Shown here piece by piece: positions 45,740 to 56,935 of a DNA stretch of 64,000 nt (within the stretch, counting starts at the first letter, position 1; the number at the start of each line of letters is the position of its first letter). The stretch comes from Diadema setosum (lineage: Eukaryota; Echinodermata; Echinoidea; Diadematoida; Diadematidae). The notes beneath the pieces were generated by a model. That model was not told the DNA's origin. It ran no database searches and saw only the letters and a list, made by a program, of their open reading frames with translations. The position numbers were made by a program, and so were the translations under genes. Location: the NCBI RefSeq assembly GCF_964275005.1, contig NC_092697.1, forward strand, positions 19,628,138 through 19,692,137, given 5' to 3'.

Positions 45740-46541
45740 ACTATGTACAGGCTTCTACATGCAGTGCACAGCACGGACAGTGCAGGGATCACTGTCATTT
45801 TGAAGCGTAGAGAACTCTCATCCCACAGCCACACTTGCCGGAAAAGCTGTCATTTCAACAGAAATGCTAGAGTTTACGAATCTGCGCATCTAATGGCATA
45901 GAAGTGGCCATAGAAGTCTAGGACAAACGTTAGATCTGAACTTCTAGATATTAGGTTCTATCTACTCACCGACTGTCACCGACTAGCAACAAGGAGAAAC
46001 TTCTGCAGTGCAACGGGCTGCCAGTTTTAAGTCAGGAGCATGGCCCGTCACCGCACCGACCGGTGAAACGGTACACATACATGCCAGCAGCACGTATAAA
46101 CAACAGAGTATATAATATACACAGAGTATAAAAGATACACCTTTCTGCCTTATCATACTTCGCAACTATAATTCATGATTCATTCGGCAGATGGATGTAT
46201 CTAAAGATACACCTATCTGCCAAATCTTTAAGCGCTCCCCAGCGTGCACGGTTAGAGGTGTATCTAGAGATACACCCTTTTGCCAAATCATGTAGTTCTC
46301 TATCCTGGTACGTCATTGTACGTCAAGGGTGTATGTAAAGATACACCCTTTTGCCTAATCAAAAGCAGGAAAATTGATAAAATAATACAGAGATAGCCCC
46401 AAGTATCTCGGAAACAAATGATCGATGACTTACGAAAGTTGGTCACATGAAAATTTCGGCATCGAAAACCCCCCAAATGGTAAAAACCAAAAACATGATA
46501 TTTTTCAGACATACACCTTTTTGCCAAATCACGACCGAGTT

Positions 46542-47330
46542 AGTAAAGCTCGGATGTTATCAGCAAGTCCAAACATCTGCAAGCAGTCATTAATCCATTA
46601 GTGAGACACCATATCATATGTCTTCTTGTGGTCAATCCAGGCTACACACAGGTTCGTCTTCCTTCCCTTGGAATTTTTCATGACCATTTTGTCAATCAGT
46701 AGCTGAGTAACTTCAGTATCATGTCCAAACAATTTATGGGTCTATAGTTAAGAGGCAACATTACCTTTGGATTTGTCCTCCAGGACGAGTACCGTCCTGC
46801 CTGTGGTCGTCGATTGGGGAACCTCTCCTCTCTCCAGGGCAATCTGTAGCCGTTCTGCTATTCTCTCATGGACTGCCGTGAAATATTTGAGCCAGAATCC
46901 ATGCACTGTCCCTGGTCCGAGTGATTTTCAATTCGCCATTTTGCTCAGTTGTTTCTTCACTTTTTGTGTATCAGTGAAGATATTTTCTTGTTCCTCTACA
47001 TGTTTGAGCTGTTTCCTGACATCTACAAGCTATTGTGCATCCTTGTTGTGTTCATCTGGATTCCCCCAAATCTTAACCCAAAATTATTGACTTTTGACTA
47101 TATAGGTCTGGATATTCCTCCTGGGGATTTCTAGTGCCACGCATTTCCTCGTATAATCTCTTATGGTTTGTCTTGAAGAGCTTGTTCTGTCTGAAGTGCG
47201 TTACACGTTAAGTTGCTGATAGTATCTTTTCAACTTTGCAGCCTTTGCTGTCACACGTTGTTTGAGCTCTTTAGTGACGACATTCTCCCCTTTTTCTTTA
47301 ATATTGCACCTTTTATCCTATTAATACAGC
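46542..47330 (-). pseudogene. NeSL/R4 LINE reverse transcriptase, N-terminal half
   Basis: The minus strand reads, in broken frames, KQRVTAKAAKLKRYYQQLNV and QNKLFKTNHKRLYEEMRG (pre-RT linker). HERIAERLQIALERGEVPQS, NYRPI and AWIDHKKTYDMVSH follow (RT blocks 1-3, with the first catalytic Asp), up to the insertion point at 46542. The protein would resume at 43780 after removal of the insert. Stops and frameshifts show the copy is dead. Confidence 0.75.
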
Positions 47331-48950
47331 TCTCATATTCATCACTGTTATCGAGTGAGATTGTCTTGTTATGTGTGGTGTGGACTCACCGTACTCAGGC
47401 ATGTAGCCTGCTGGGAACCATTCTCTCCGCAGACAGAATATAGTAGGGAACTTTCCGCAATCTGCTTTTTCTGATTATTTTATTACAAAACATCACTTTT
47501 TTGTTACTTCTTTGTAATTTACTCCTGAGGACGGACAGTCAACTGTCAAACGTCGAGACCTCTCTCCTTGCTCCTTACTCTCCTTTGGTTCACAGTCCTT
47601 TTGAGGGCTATCACATTCTCAAGAAAGAATACTTCTGCTCTCGCTCACTCTCTTTCTTGCTTCTTCCTCATCAGTCATCTCCTATCTCATCTCCTTCCAA
47701 CAATCCTTTTCAGGACTAACACATGGTGAACCGCAAACCCAGAATATGTTTTGTTACTTGTTATCGTTGGTTGTGAATCACACAGAACCCGCGTATCCAA
47801 CCCGGATGCGCGTGATGTTTTCCTCCCGGGTGCGAGCAGGCCTTCAGTCTGCTGGTGGGAGTGGTTTCCCTCCTGCTCTCAAGTGTTCAATTCAAATATT
47901 ACACCCCTAAAAATGTGATGATATTTGTTCTTTTCCTGTTTCTGGAGAGGTCAACGCCAAAAGAAAGAAAGAAGAAGTCTAGATGAGAGTGAACATTTTT
48001 TGGCGTTGACCTCTCAAAAATCAGAAAAGAGCGAATTATTAAATCATAATGATAATGATCATAATAATAATAGTATTTTTCTTGTTATAACGATTATCAT
48101 TACAATTACTACTATTGTTATTATTATATTTGCTGTTATTACTATTAAATAGGCATGGGAAGTCAATCTTAATCTGGAGCATACAAGGAACTTGGGATTT
48201 CCTAAATAATATCAGTATAACTACATGCGAAGGTCTAGAAGGCTTTCCAGGTGCTTCCTGTTAGTTCTGGTTTATCAATACTATTACTTGTTCCTACTTC
48301 CTGTATAAGCCAGTTCACGAGTCTGCAATGACCTCTCCAACTTTGCCCCCCCCCCCCCAAAAAAAAAAATGGAATAGTCTTCAAGAAGAGCACTTGAAAA
48401 CAGCCATGCAGGATGTGGTAAAATACATGTCAGTGCTACATGAATGGCTTTTGTTAATGTTGATAAAAAGAATGCACATTCAGCTGAAAATATCAACCTG
48501 CACCTGGTTATTTGTAACACAGTTGTCATGAAGCCCTATCGAGGTTTTGAATACCTCAGTTGCAAATCCATTTCAAGAGAAGGTCTGCAATGGCTTTTAT
48601 CTGCACATGCTCAGAGTGGAACTGTGAACTGGCTTATTTCCAATGTAATCCTGTAATCAGATTTCCGGCTGTGATTGGATTTATATTTTAACTAGCTCAT
48701 TTCTCCTTTCTTTCCATTATACTTGTTATGCACAATTGAGTTACTCCTATAGACATTGCGCAGTATCAGTTTTCAATAAGTACCTACACCATAACGCCAG
48801 GGATGTTATGTTTGTGTCGGCATTGCCTTGTTTGTCTGTCTGTTGTATTATGAACAGAAGATAAAAATTTTGTCATCATCCGGATCACATTCTGGGGTAT
48901 TTTTTTTTCCATTTTTATTAGGATTCTTTATCATAAACGCTAGATTTTTT
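47331..48950. other. Spacer with a 20-bp-arm hairpin
   Basis: GAGAGGTCAACGCCAAAA near 47946 and TTTTTTGGCGTTGACCTCTC near 47998 form a strong hairpin with a ~35-nt loop. An (AAT)-rich stretch lies at 48046-48145, and a C/A homopolymer junction at 48346-48369. No gene seen. Confidence 0.5.
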
Positions 48951-49137
48951 TTTTCTATTTTCCTCATCCGAGGTACTTTATTTTTTCCACATAACTTCGC
49001 ATACTAGTATTTACAATCACTTTATCTGCAAGTATCCAAAAGGCGTTCAACATAATCATTATGACAGGGAAAAAATAATTAAAAGGGTACATCACTGATA
49101 CAAACCAAAACAATTGCGTATTCTTCTTAATCCGACA

Positions 49138-49917
49138 TCATCGAATCTTTTTTGCTGGGTACAAGAAGAAGGGCTTCCTTCCCGCATCTTTCAACTGCTT
49201 TAGTTGGTCCATTTTTTCCTTTCGCATCTGTAGAATGCGTCGTGAAAAGTCCTCTGACACGTAGATCTTGCTTCCTCTGAAGGAGCTCTCGGCTTTAAGT
49301 TTGGATATGCATGCTTTTCTCACCCTCTCCTTGGTCGCATACGACGAGAAAGCGATGTGGATAATTCTTGGCTTTGTATTCCCTGTACCACTCAGCTTGC
49401 GTACTGTAGGGGTGCGGTGACACTGTTCGATAGCATACTCATCCACACCAACAAAATCGGTGAGGAACGACTTCACGGTTTCATAGCAGTTCTCCCTGGG
49501 AACTTCTGGGATACCATGCAATACCAGATTACTCCGTCTTGCACGATTTTCCAGGTCATCGATCTTCAACAGCATGTCATCCTTCTCCTTCTTCAACTTT
49601 TTCACTTCCTCTGTAACTGTATCCAGCTGGATACAGCCAGCACTGATTTTCTCCTCGGTGGCATTCGTTTTTAGCGCTATTTCTTCGAGCCTGTTTATTA
49701 TCAACGAGTCTATACGCTCCTCCAGCTTGTAGAATTTGTCCAGGAAGGAAGCGAACCAGTCCGGCGGGGGCGAGCTAGCTGCGTCGCCCGGCCCAGCGGG
49801 CTGCGATACCATCGTGGTGTCGTCAACTACGTCAACGGCGCTCGCTTTCTTTGATGGAGCAGAATTTCCCTTTTCCGGGGTATCAAGATGTCGTTTCATT
49901 GACATGTTTGCAATCAA
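49138..49917 (-). CDS. L1-like ORF1 protein (RNA-binding), open frame
   Basis: 259 codons, open. The N-terminal ~60 residues are low-complexity and Pro/Ser/Ala-rich. Residues ~60-130 are a predicted coiled coil (LEERIDSLI, LDTVTEEVKKLKKEKDDM). NRARRSNLVLHGIPE introduces the RRM-like domain. The C-terminal domain ends GRKPFFLYPAKKIR. This is the layout of L1 ORF1p (Transposase_22-like), which coats element RNA as trimers. Its position is odd: it lies 3' of ORF2, and its last codons and stop fall in a 19-bp repeat also present at 50050. Starts at 49917 (ATG) or the ATGs just after are equally possible. Confidence 0.8.
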   Translation of the reverse strand: MIANMSMKRHLDTPEKGNSAPSKKASAVDVVDDTTMVSQPAGPGDAASSPPPDWFASFLDKFYKLEERIDSLIINRLEEIALKTNATEEKISAGCIQLDTVTEEVKKLKKEKDDMLLKIDDLENRARRSNLVLHGIPEVPRENCYETVKSFLTDFVGVDEYAIEQCHRTPTVRKLSGTGNTKPRIIHIAFSSYATKERVRKACISKLKAESSFRGSKIYVSEDFSRRILQMRKEKMDQLKQLKDAGRKPFFLYPAKKIR

Positions 49918-50049
49918 ACTGTCCTACAAATGAATACTGACAAATGAACACTGTATATAATCACCAAGACTTCTCTCCAGCAAATATTTGGTAAAATATA
50001 GAGAACTAAGTGAGAACCATGCTTTCAGAACAAAGGGTGAGAGCGCCCT

Positions 50050-50802
50050 TCCGACATCATCGAATCTTGTTTGGTTGCACTAATATAAAATCTTAATTCC
50101 GCTTTCAAATCTTCTACTAAATGGTGTATATTGAACAAACATTTGTTTCTTTCATTACATTCTCTGACATAATTCCTGTAGACAATGAATTGGGCCTAAT
50201 TCAAAAAAAGGTTTACTAATTTCATCTTTTTGTTACCTATATCATATCCGAGAATAATGACTGTTTCATTGATATCTATTACAAGATCAAAAATATTTCG
50301 CATTAAAACCGAAACCACTTTATAATACATTTTGATTTTTTTGCTTTTCAGCAAGAAATGACAAGTGTTTTTTTACAATTACATATAGTACACAAATTAC
50401 CATTCAAAATTTCCCATTGAAACAAATTGTCCTTACTGGGCAGTATTCGATGAAAAAGCTTGAAATTAAATTGTTTTATTCTGTTATCATTAATCTGATG
50501 AAACTTACATTGCAATATATTTTTCCAATCAAAATTACAGGGTAAATTCAAATAACCTTGCCAGAAGTATAAACATGAAGGTTCTTGTTTTTTCTTATGC
50601 AAAAATAATCTATAATAATGTTTAGCTGACATGTTCTGTACAATGATTTTATCACCTGTTGACATCATATTCTTTTGTGTGCAGTATAGGAGTCTGTATG
50701 TTATTGCGTAACTTGTCCAACCAAAACCTGGGGAATGCTTTTTTTAACTTAGACAATTCAAATGAGGCGAGCAGCTGCCTATCTCGGAAGGTTTCATTTA
50801 TG
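50050..50802 (-). pseudogene. L1/Tx1 ORF2 C-terminal part
   Basis: The minus strand continues ORF2 from the provirus junction with TSINETFRDRQLLASFELSK, then KHYYRLFLHKK, FQWEILNGNLCTICNCKKTL (a Cys-rich zf-RVT-like region) and, after a frameshift, VIILGYDIGNKK and HHLVEDLKAEL near the end. The final in-frame residues DSMMS lie in the 19-bp repeat at 50050. Beyond the ORF1 segment the same repeat is followed immediately by TAA, probably the original ORF2 stop. Several stops show decay. Confidence 0.72.
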
Positions 50803-50807
50803 GATGT

Positions 50808-51002
50808 TGTTGTTGTGTTATATGAGCGCACTACATTTATCACAAGTGTACGCATATTCCATAGATTCTATATTTGAGTGATACGGTCAGAGCAGCAGTC
50901 ATTACATGACGTTAGTTTGTGATAGTGGATTAAAGTTACTCATTTTATCGTTAAACAACTGTGTCCTCTGTTCATCATTGAATCCGGTCCACTATTACAA
51001 CA
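50808..51002 (+). repeat. 5' LTR of the Gypsy element (195 bp)
   Basis: Begins TGTTGTTGTGTTATATGAGC and ends ACTATTACAACA. It matches the 3' LTR except for one additional TTG triplet at the start, a few substitutions, and a ~53-bp block (GACGTTAGTTTGTGATAGTG...) absent from the 3' copy. Confidence 0.9.
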
Positions 51003-51020
51003 TGGTGGCAGCGGTGCCGA
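51003..51020 (+). other. Putative primer binding site
   Basis: TGGTGGCAGCGGTGCCGA directly follows the 5' LTR. TGG at this place is the usual start of a tRNA 3'-end complement. The tRNA species was not identified. Confidence 0.5.
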
Positions 51021-52151
51021 CACGGTGCCAAATCAGCACGGAACTAAAGTTTTCTTATGGAAATTCATCATGAGTGACTTGTGCTGAAACCGCCCGAGAG
51101 GACACTGCGCACAACACGTCTACGTCTACTGCAGATACGTGCATGTATTAGCTTAACGACTCGTCTTGTGAGTAACACTGTGCGTGAATAAACCGATTAT
51201 TTTTATCATCCATACTGCTCATCAACAAATAACGATACCATATCATCGGATTGATGAACGCTTTGCAGAGCATTCTATATTCGTTTCTACATCGTTAGAT
51301 ATAGCTGTGTAGCTCGTACAAAATGTTGTCAGAACATTTTCGTCGCACGAATCACTGACATTCGCCACATTGGACAGTTGCAGTTCTGTGGTAGCAAACA
51401 AGCATTATCGACGCGCACTGTATCCAAGTACGCGCAATACCCGAGCGTTTCAACCAAGGACTTCCATTGTTGACGTAACAATAGACCAAGTTCGCATTAC
51501 CTGAGCGCACCGTATCCATTGACCTCCATTGTTGACATAACAATAGAAGACGCAGATAGACGCGTATTATCCTGGACTGGCCAGAATTGTATTTATTCTA
51601 TCGGCATAGCAACGTGTATTGCGACATCATTGCTTCTACCGGGACCATCACTCAGCGGAAGGATATTTCTGACAGAGCATACGCAGTTTCCCGTTATCGC
51701 AGTTCATCTACCCTGCAAGCTACAACTTAGCGAGGACGGACAATCAAACCACGGCACCATCCAGATTGAGATTGAATCCATGCAACCAGATAAAAGAAGT
51801 GAGAATGAGTACAATTCATTAAACTATCTCAGACATTTGAACACTTGCGTGTGGACAATTACAAAGATTTTTTATTTGTGTACATGAATGTTTTGACATA
51901 TTCATATGCATCTGTGTATTACCGTCTACCATGTAGACATGTTTTGAAGTATTTTGGAGAGTATACACTATTGATGCATTTATATCAATAGAGATTTTGT
52001 GTCACATATTTCTGTGTTTGCAAACTATTATTGATTTGTTTACTTTGTAAACTATATCTATAACCTTTCAGCCGTAAGTTTTCAAAGTGTGACATTGATA
52101 TCAAGCATTGTATCATTTGTATCTCCAACTCAATCTTAATCAAAACGCACG
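51021..52151 (+). other. Gypsy leader region
   Basis: About 1.1 kb of untranslated-looking sequence before gag. It contains a short repeat of CCATTGTTGACGTAACAATAG and CCATTGTTGACATAACAATAG (51466, 51528). ORFs here lack retroviral motifs. Confidence 0.5.
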
Positions 52152-52858
52152 ATGGCAAAGTATCCAGAAATGAATTGGAATAGTGCTGATGTGCTGGAAG
52201 AATTCAAGTTATTCAAACAACGCATGGAGTTATGCTTCCAAGACAACGATGTCCAAGACCCAAAGAAACAAGCAATCAAAATCAAAATTGCAGTAGGAAA
52301 TGAAGGTTCGCGTAGAATTAATGCATCCGGTCTATCCAATGAGAATCAAGAAAAACCTGCAATTTTCTGGTCTACTCATGAAGGTCAGCTGAAAGTCAAG
52401 CTGAATTTTCGCATCCACAGACTGGAACTGATGCGATATCGTCAACACGCAAATGAAACTATCGACGAATTTGTAAATAGATGCCGGAGTAAAGCCAAAG
52501 AGTGTGACTTTACCGAAAATGAGCTCTCAGAACGCGTGACAGAGCTAGTCATTGCGTCTAACACCTATCGAGGCGTTCCAGAAAGATCTTCTAGACCAAC
52601 CCAAAGGCTACAAGATAGCAAACCTCCTTGATGAAGGCAGGAAATACGAAGCCATAGTCGTAGGCAAAACAGTGTCTTCGTTCGATCAACTCCTCTGCAA
52701 GCAACGTAGATGCTCTATCACATAACCAAGATAGACGCAAGCAGTGTGGTAACTGTGATTTGAATCATCCACCACGCAAGTGTCCAGCCTAGAGAGACAT
52801 TTGCAAAGCATGTGATTCCAAAGGACACTGGGCTAAATGCTGCAGAAAGACAAAACAC
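52152..52858 (+). pseudogene. Gypsy gag with two zinc knuckles
   Basis: The ATG at 52152 starts MAKYPEMNWNSADVLEEFKL, a typical start of a Gypsy capsid. The open stretch ends at 52631, and the C-terminal part continues in another frame. At 52739-52858 two CCHC knuckles read CGNCDLNHPPRKC and CKACDSKGHWAKC, with a TAG between them. Capsid and knuckles would package the RNA. A frameshift after ~52560 and the TAG make it defective. Confidence 0.78.
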
Positions 52859-52859
52859 A

Positions 52860-54440
52860 GAAAAGTGCTTCGAGGACGAAGTCCAAGCAGAGGACGCCAA
52901 GGTGGTAACCGCAGTTTTTCACCACGAAGACAGAAGACACCCACCAGGCAGGCAGCCAACCAATCAAAAGGTAGCCGAGTTCTCCAAAGAGCCAGGAGAA
53001 ATCGAGGAAGATTTTGAGGGATTTAACACTATCGTACTGTTAAATGACATAGACGCATCTATCGATTTTGTGCATCAGAAAGAAGCATTCGTGAAGATTG
53101 GAATTATCTGTCCCAGCAAACGTGGACAACACATCTTACATGCAAAAGTCGACACCGGAGCGAGTGGAAATACACTCCCTCTACGGACAATCAAGGCCAT
53201 GTATGGAAGCAGGTGGCAAGCAGTTGTGCACCTGACTTCAGCACGTCTTACCGCATACAACGGTTCCCCGATACATTGTTTGGGCACCTTTCAGATCATG
53301 TGCAAGTACAAACACACCGAGTGGAGAGATCAACTTTTCTACGTGGTCGATGTCTCAGGACCAGTGACAATTGGACTACCTATGTGCAGTGAGTTACACG
53401 TGGTAGCAATCCATGAGGATGCACCCTCAGAGTCGTAGTCCAACTAACAGACCGTATCCGTTAAAATCTGTCAAGGACCTGCAAGTGTTTCGAATAGAGA
53501 TTCGAAACAGTTTGATCGTATTGGTAACTTTCGTGGAGAAGCAACACTACATGTCAGAGAAGGAGCTGTCCCCACCATTGATGCACCAAGAAAGTGCAGC
53601 GTCCACATCAAAGACAAACTCAAGTCTGAGCTTGACTCAATGGAGAAACAAGGCATCATCAGACAAATCGACCATCACACCGACTAGTGTAGTTCGATTA
53701 CTACAGTTCTCAAGAAAGATGGATCTGTTGAGAGTATGCCTAGATCCCAGGAGATTAAACCAGAATCTCAAACGATGTCCCCACAAGATCCCGACTCTTG
53801 AAGAGGTCAACCCAGCTTTCTCCGGAGCAAAGTATTTCTCTAAGCTCGACGCGAAATCCGGATATTGGTCTGTTCACCTATCCAAAGAATCCCAGGAGCT
53901 GACAACTTTTCGTACTCCATTTGGCAGATACTGCTATACACACGCCTACCTTTCGGACTTTCTGTCAGCCAAGACTTGTTCCAGCAACACATGGACCGTA
54001 TCGTTGGTCAAGTAGATGGATGCATCTGTATCGCTGATGATATTGCAGTTGTTGGACGTACCGAGGCAGAGCATGACAAAAACCTCCACAGACTGATGGA
54101 AGTTGCCCAAAGAGAAGGACTTGTCTTCAACAGTAAGAAGTGTATCATCAAAACTGACAGCATCAACTTCTTCGGCTCTGTATACCAGATCGGCCCTGAT
54201 CCACAGAAGATTGAAGACATTCATGCCATGCCAACACCTCAAGACAAAGAAGATCTACAGAAGTGCCTTGGTCTTCTTAACTATCTCGCTCCACACATCG
54301 CCAACTTCTCTGAAAAGGCATCGCCACTACGTGAACTACTGAAGCGAGATGTGCCATTCACATGGCAAGACAGACGATCATCAACATGCCTTCAACGAAC
54401 TCAAGAAAGCGATCTCTGCAGAATCTTGTTTGCAGTACTA
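52860..54440 (+). pseudogene. Gypsy pol: protease and reverse transcriptase
   Basis: The protease motif AKVDTGASGNTLP lies near 53145-53185 in the frame ending at 53438. The RT continues in a second frame (53440-~53935): RVCLDPRRLNQNLKR and KYFSKLDAKSGYWSVHL with the first palm Asp. After another frame change (to ~54375) come YTRLPFGLSVSQDLFQ, the catalytic CICIADDIAVVG (IADD instead of the usual YxDD), and CLGLLNYLAPHIANFSEK. Three frame changes make it inactive. The order PR-RT-RNH-IN places the element in Ty3/Gypsy. Confidence 0.88.
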
Positions 54441-55780
54441 TGATCCAAGGAAGACAACGATCCTAGAAGTCGACGCATCATCAAAAGGCCTAGGAGCTTG
54501 TTTGATGCAAGAAGGTCAACCTGTCGCATTTGCTTCAAAGTCTCTCTCATCGTCACAAGCTAACTACTCCAACATAGAGAGAGAAACGCTAGCCCTCGTG
54601 TTTGGAATACAACGTTTCCACACATACCTGTTCGGAAACCAGTTCACTGTCCAAACTGATCACAAACCCTTAGAGATGATCACCAGAAAGCCTCTGAGAT
54701 GTGCGCCACCACGTTTGCAGAGACTTCTCATCAAAATTCAAGGCTATGACTATGATGTCAAGTACAAGCCAGGCAAATCGATGATCATAGATGCTTTGAG
54801 CAGAATGCCTAATCGAAGCAAGAATCAAGACGTTCCCCTTGATGTCAATATGGAAGAGACCTGTGAGGAAATCGACATATCACAGATTGACCTTGTCTTC
54901 TTTGGACAAAAGAAGAAAAGTGAGCTGCAACAAGAGACGTCGAGAGATCCTACCTTGCGAGCTCTGTGGCAAATCGTCACGAATGGTTGGCCAGACACAA
55001 TCAAGGAAGTACCTAGAGAGGTCAGAACATTTTGTTGGCCATACCGCGATGAAATCGGAGTATCAGATGGTGTACTTTTCAAAGGCAATCAAGTCATCAT
55101 TCCCACAGACCTCAGACAAGACATCCTGAATCAACTTCATCAGGGTCATCAAGGTATTGAACGTACCCGCAGACTAGCAAGGGAAACCGTGTATTGGCCG
55201 AACATCAATAAAGACATTGAGCAAATCTCAAAGAATTGCTACGCCTGCCAAGAAAATCAGGTCAAGCAACAAAGAGAACCCTTGCAACCTCACGACATAC
55301 CAACTTCGCCGTGGACGAAGCTTGGACCTGACTTGTTTACTTTCAAAAAGGAAGAATACCTGTTGATGACCGACTACCATTCAAAGTATCCAATCGTTCG
55401 CAAGTTGAAGGATACATCCAGTGAGGCAGTTGCAAACATACCGAGTGGTATCTTCAGTCTTTTCGGACCACCAGCAACTCTGATATCAGACAATGGTCCA
55501 CAATTCGTTGGAAGACCATTCCAAGAGATGTGTGAGAAATGGTCAATTGATCGCATTACATCGAAGATGATATCCAAGATCCAATGGACTCGCTGAACGC
55601 ATGGTACAAACTGTGAAAGGAATCATGACCAAGTGTACCAGAACTGGACAAGACATCCAGACAGCACTACTACATTTTAGTGCCACACCAATCGACTCCA
55701 ACCTACCATCACCTGCTGAATTACTCTTTGGATGACCAATCAGGACAACACTTCCAAGTCACCACCTGACCAGACAATCG
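54376..55780 (+). pseudogene. Gypsy pol: RNase H and integrase
   Basis: The open stretch to 55596 starts in the RNase H region: ILEVDASSKGLGACLMQEG (catalytic Asp), YSNIERETLALVFGI (Glu) and VQTDHKPLEMI (Asp). The integrase zinc domain has HQGHQGIERTRRLA and CYACQ. The core has LLMTDYHSKYPIV (D) and LISDNGPQFVG (D). A frameshift near 55570 precedes SNGLAERMVQTVKG, which holds the final Glu. A TGA at ~55733 precedes further integrase-like residues. Confidence 0.88.
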
Positions 55781-56115
55781 TCTACGCCTGATTTGTTGTT
55801 TCAGAGACAGGAGAACATGAAACACGATCACGACTTGCATGGAGGTAGAGATTTACTATCTCTGCACGTCGGACAGAGAAAGTGAGAGTTCTGAATCCCA
55901 AAGACAACACTTGGCTTCCTGCCGAAGTGAGCAAAGTACACCAGGAACCAAGATCCTACGAAGTAGCAACTCCCAACGGTAGCATCTTGAGGAGAAATAG
56001 ATCTCACCTGAGAGAGATGCCAACCGGAACGAAGCCAGTTCCAAAACGGGTTCACTTCGAAGACGACGGCAGGAGTGAGGAAAGGAGATAACATCCAGAC
56101 AGAAGACAAGGACAA
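55781..56115 (+). pseudogene. Gypsy integrase C-terminal tail
   Basis: Open stretch with VRVLNPKDNTWLPAEVSKVH and RSYEVATPNGSILRRNRSHL, the GPY/F-like C-terminal region after the integrase core, stopping at 56091. No chromodomain seen. Confidence 0.75.
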
Positions 56116-56395
56116 TCTGATAGGAAGTCAGTCACTACCCGGTACATAACGCGATATGGACGTGAAGTCAGACCCCCATCGCGGTACCAAGAGTAATGCA
56201 ATGCTGGAAGATAAACTAGCAGCATTGTCAGTGTAAATAATATGTTCATTCATTATGTTTAGTGTTGATTTATTTACAACTCATTTGTGTAATTAAGTGA
56301 TATTGTTTTATTTCACAAGACAATATTTGAAATTTAAGTCAGGAACCATAACAACTACGACATATGCTACATTTATCAAAATGTTTGTTGCATGC

Positions 56396-56484
<89 letters not shown>

Positions 56485-56694
56485 CGTGTGTGTATAACTG
56501 TTAATCACATTTGTGCATTGAAACTATGATGTAGCTGTTCACTAATTTCACACACAAACGTTAATCTCATCTGATTGTTAAAAAACAAAAACATACAAGC
56601 ATATATAAATCATTTTCTGTGTTGATGATAATCTGAGTACAAACTCAAATGCTAAATCATTATGTTTGTATTACATATATACATTCCGTATGAA
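56116..56694 (+). other. Gypsy 3' untranslated region with (AT)n
   Basis: AT-rich. A long (TA)n tract occupies ~56400-56471, followed by (TG)n. No gene. The LINE insertion begins at ~56695. Confidence 0.6.
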
Positions 56695-56935
56695 TATAAT
56701 AATAATAATAATAATAGTGGCTACTTGTATAGCGCACAGGTCCACTTTTCAGTGCTCATGGCGCTTCAAAAATGAAAAAAATATCATATATTTACATGCA
56801 TACACATATTCAAACATTTCAACAAAGAAAAAAATGGTAAACAAAAGCAAATATATACCAAATAAAGAATACAACATATATCAATTAAAAATACAATATT
56901 AATCCAATATTAATGACATACAGCAATTACAGTCC

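Larger units (their letters stand above)
43781..46537. mobile_element. 2757-bp foldback element with GGCAAAAAGGTGTAT modules
   Basis: The first ~32 bp (CGGTCGTGATTTGGCAAAAA...) and the last ~32 bp are perfect inverted repeats, flanked by AGTT at 43777-43780 and 46538-46541 (4-bp target duplication). Modules of GGCAAAAAGGTGTAT / ATACACCTTTTTGCC recur near both ends (44030-44415 and 46130-46530). The middle, ~44420-46120, is non-coding except for the nested palindrome at 45111. No transposase. Confidence 0.82.
41905..47330 (-). mobile_element. NeSL/R4-type LINE, interrupted by two DNA elements
   Basis: On the minus strand, from high to low coordinate: pre-RT and RT blocks 1-3 (47330-46542), the RT catalytic part (43780-43015), then a zinc knuckle and restriction-like endonuclease region (42698-41905). 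The MDD-type catalytic box and a C-terminal rather than N-terminal endonuclease are hallmarks of the R2/R4/NeSL group. Two later insertions split it: 42699-43014 and 43781-46537. Stops and frameshifts are present throughout. Confidence 0.8.

Noticed and set aside
3825..46537. CRISPR-like arrays (regular short repeats with spacers at 8990-9249, 26094-26317, 33555-33842)
   Set aside because: Spacing is irregular, linkers are only a few bases, repeats alternate orientation, and the genome is eukaryotic.
5020..48369. Many C/G/A homopolymer junctions as biological signals
   Set aside because: Common in this kind of genome and error-prone in sequencing; no consistent context apart from the 325-bp unit.
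49357..49674. 105-aa + strand ORF
   Set aside because: Shadow of the L1 ORF1 on the opposite strand.
51519..51887. 122-aa ORF in the Gypsy leader as a possible extra protein
   Set aside because: No gag or other retroviral motif; the gag start at 52152 fits better, so this is treated as leader.
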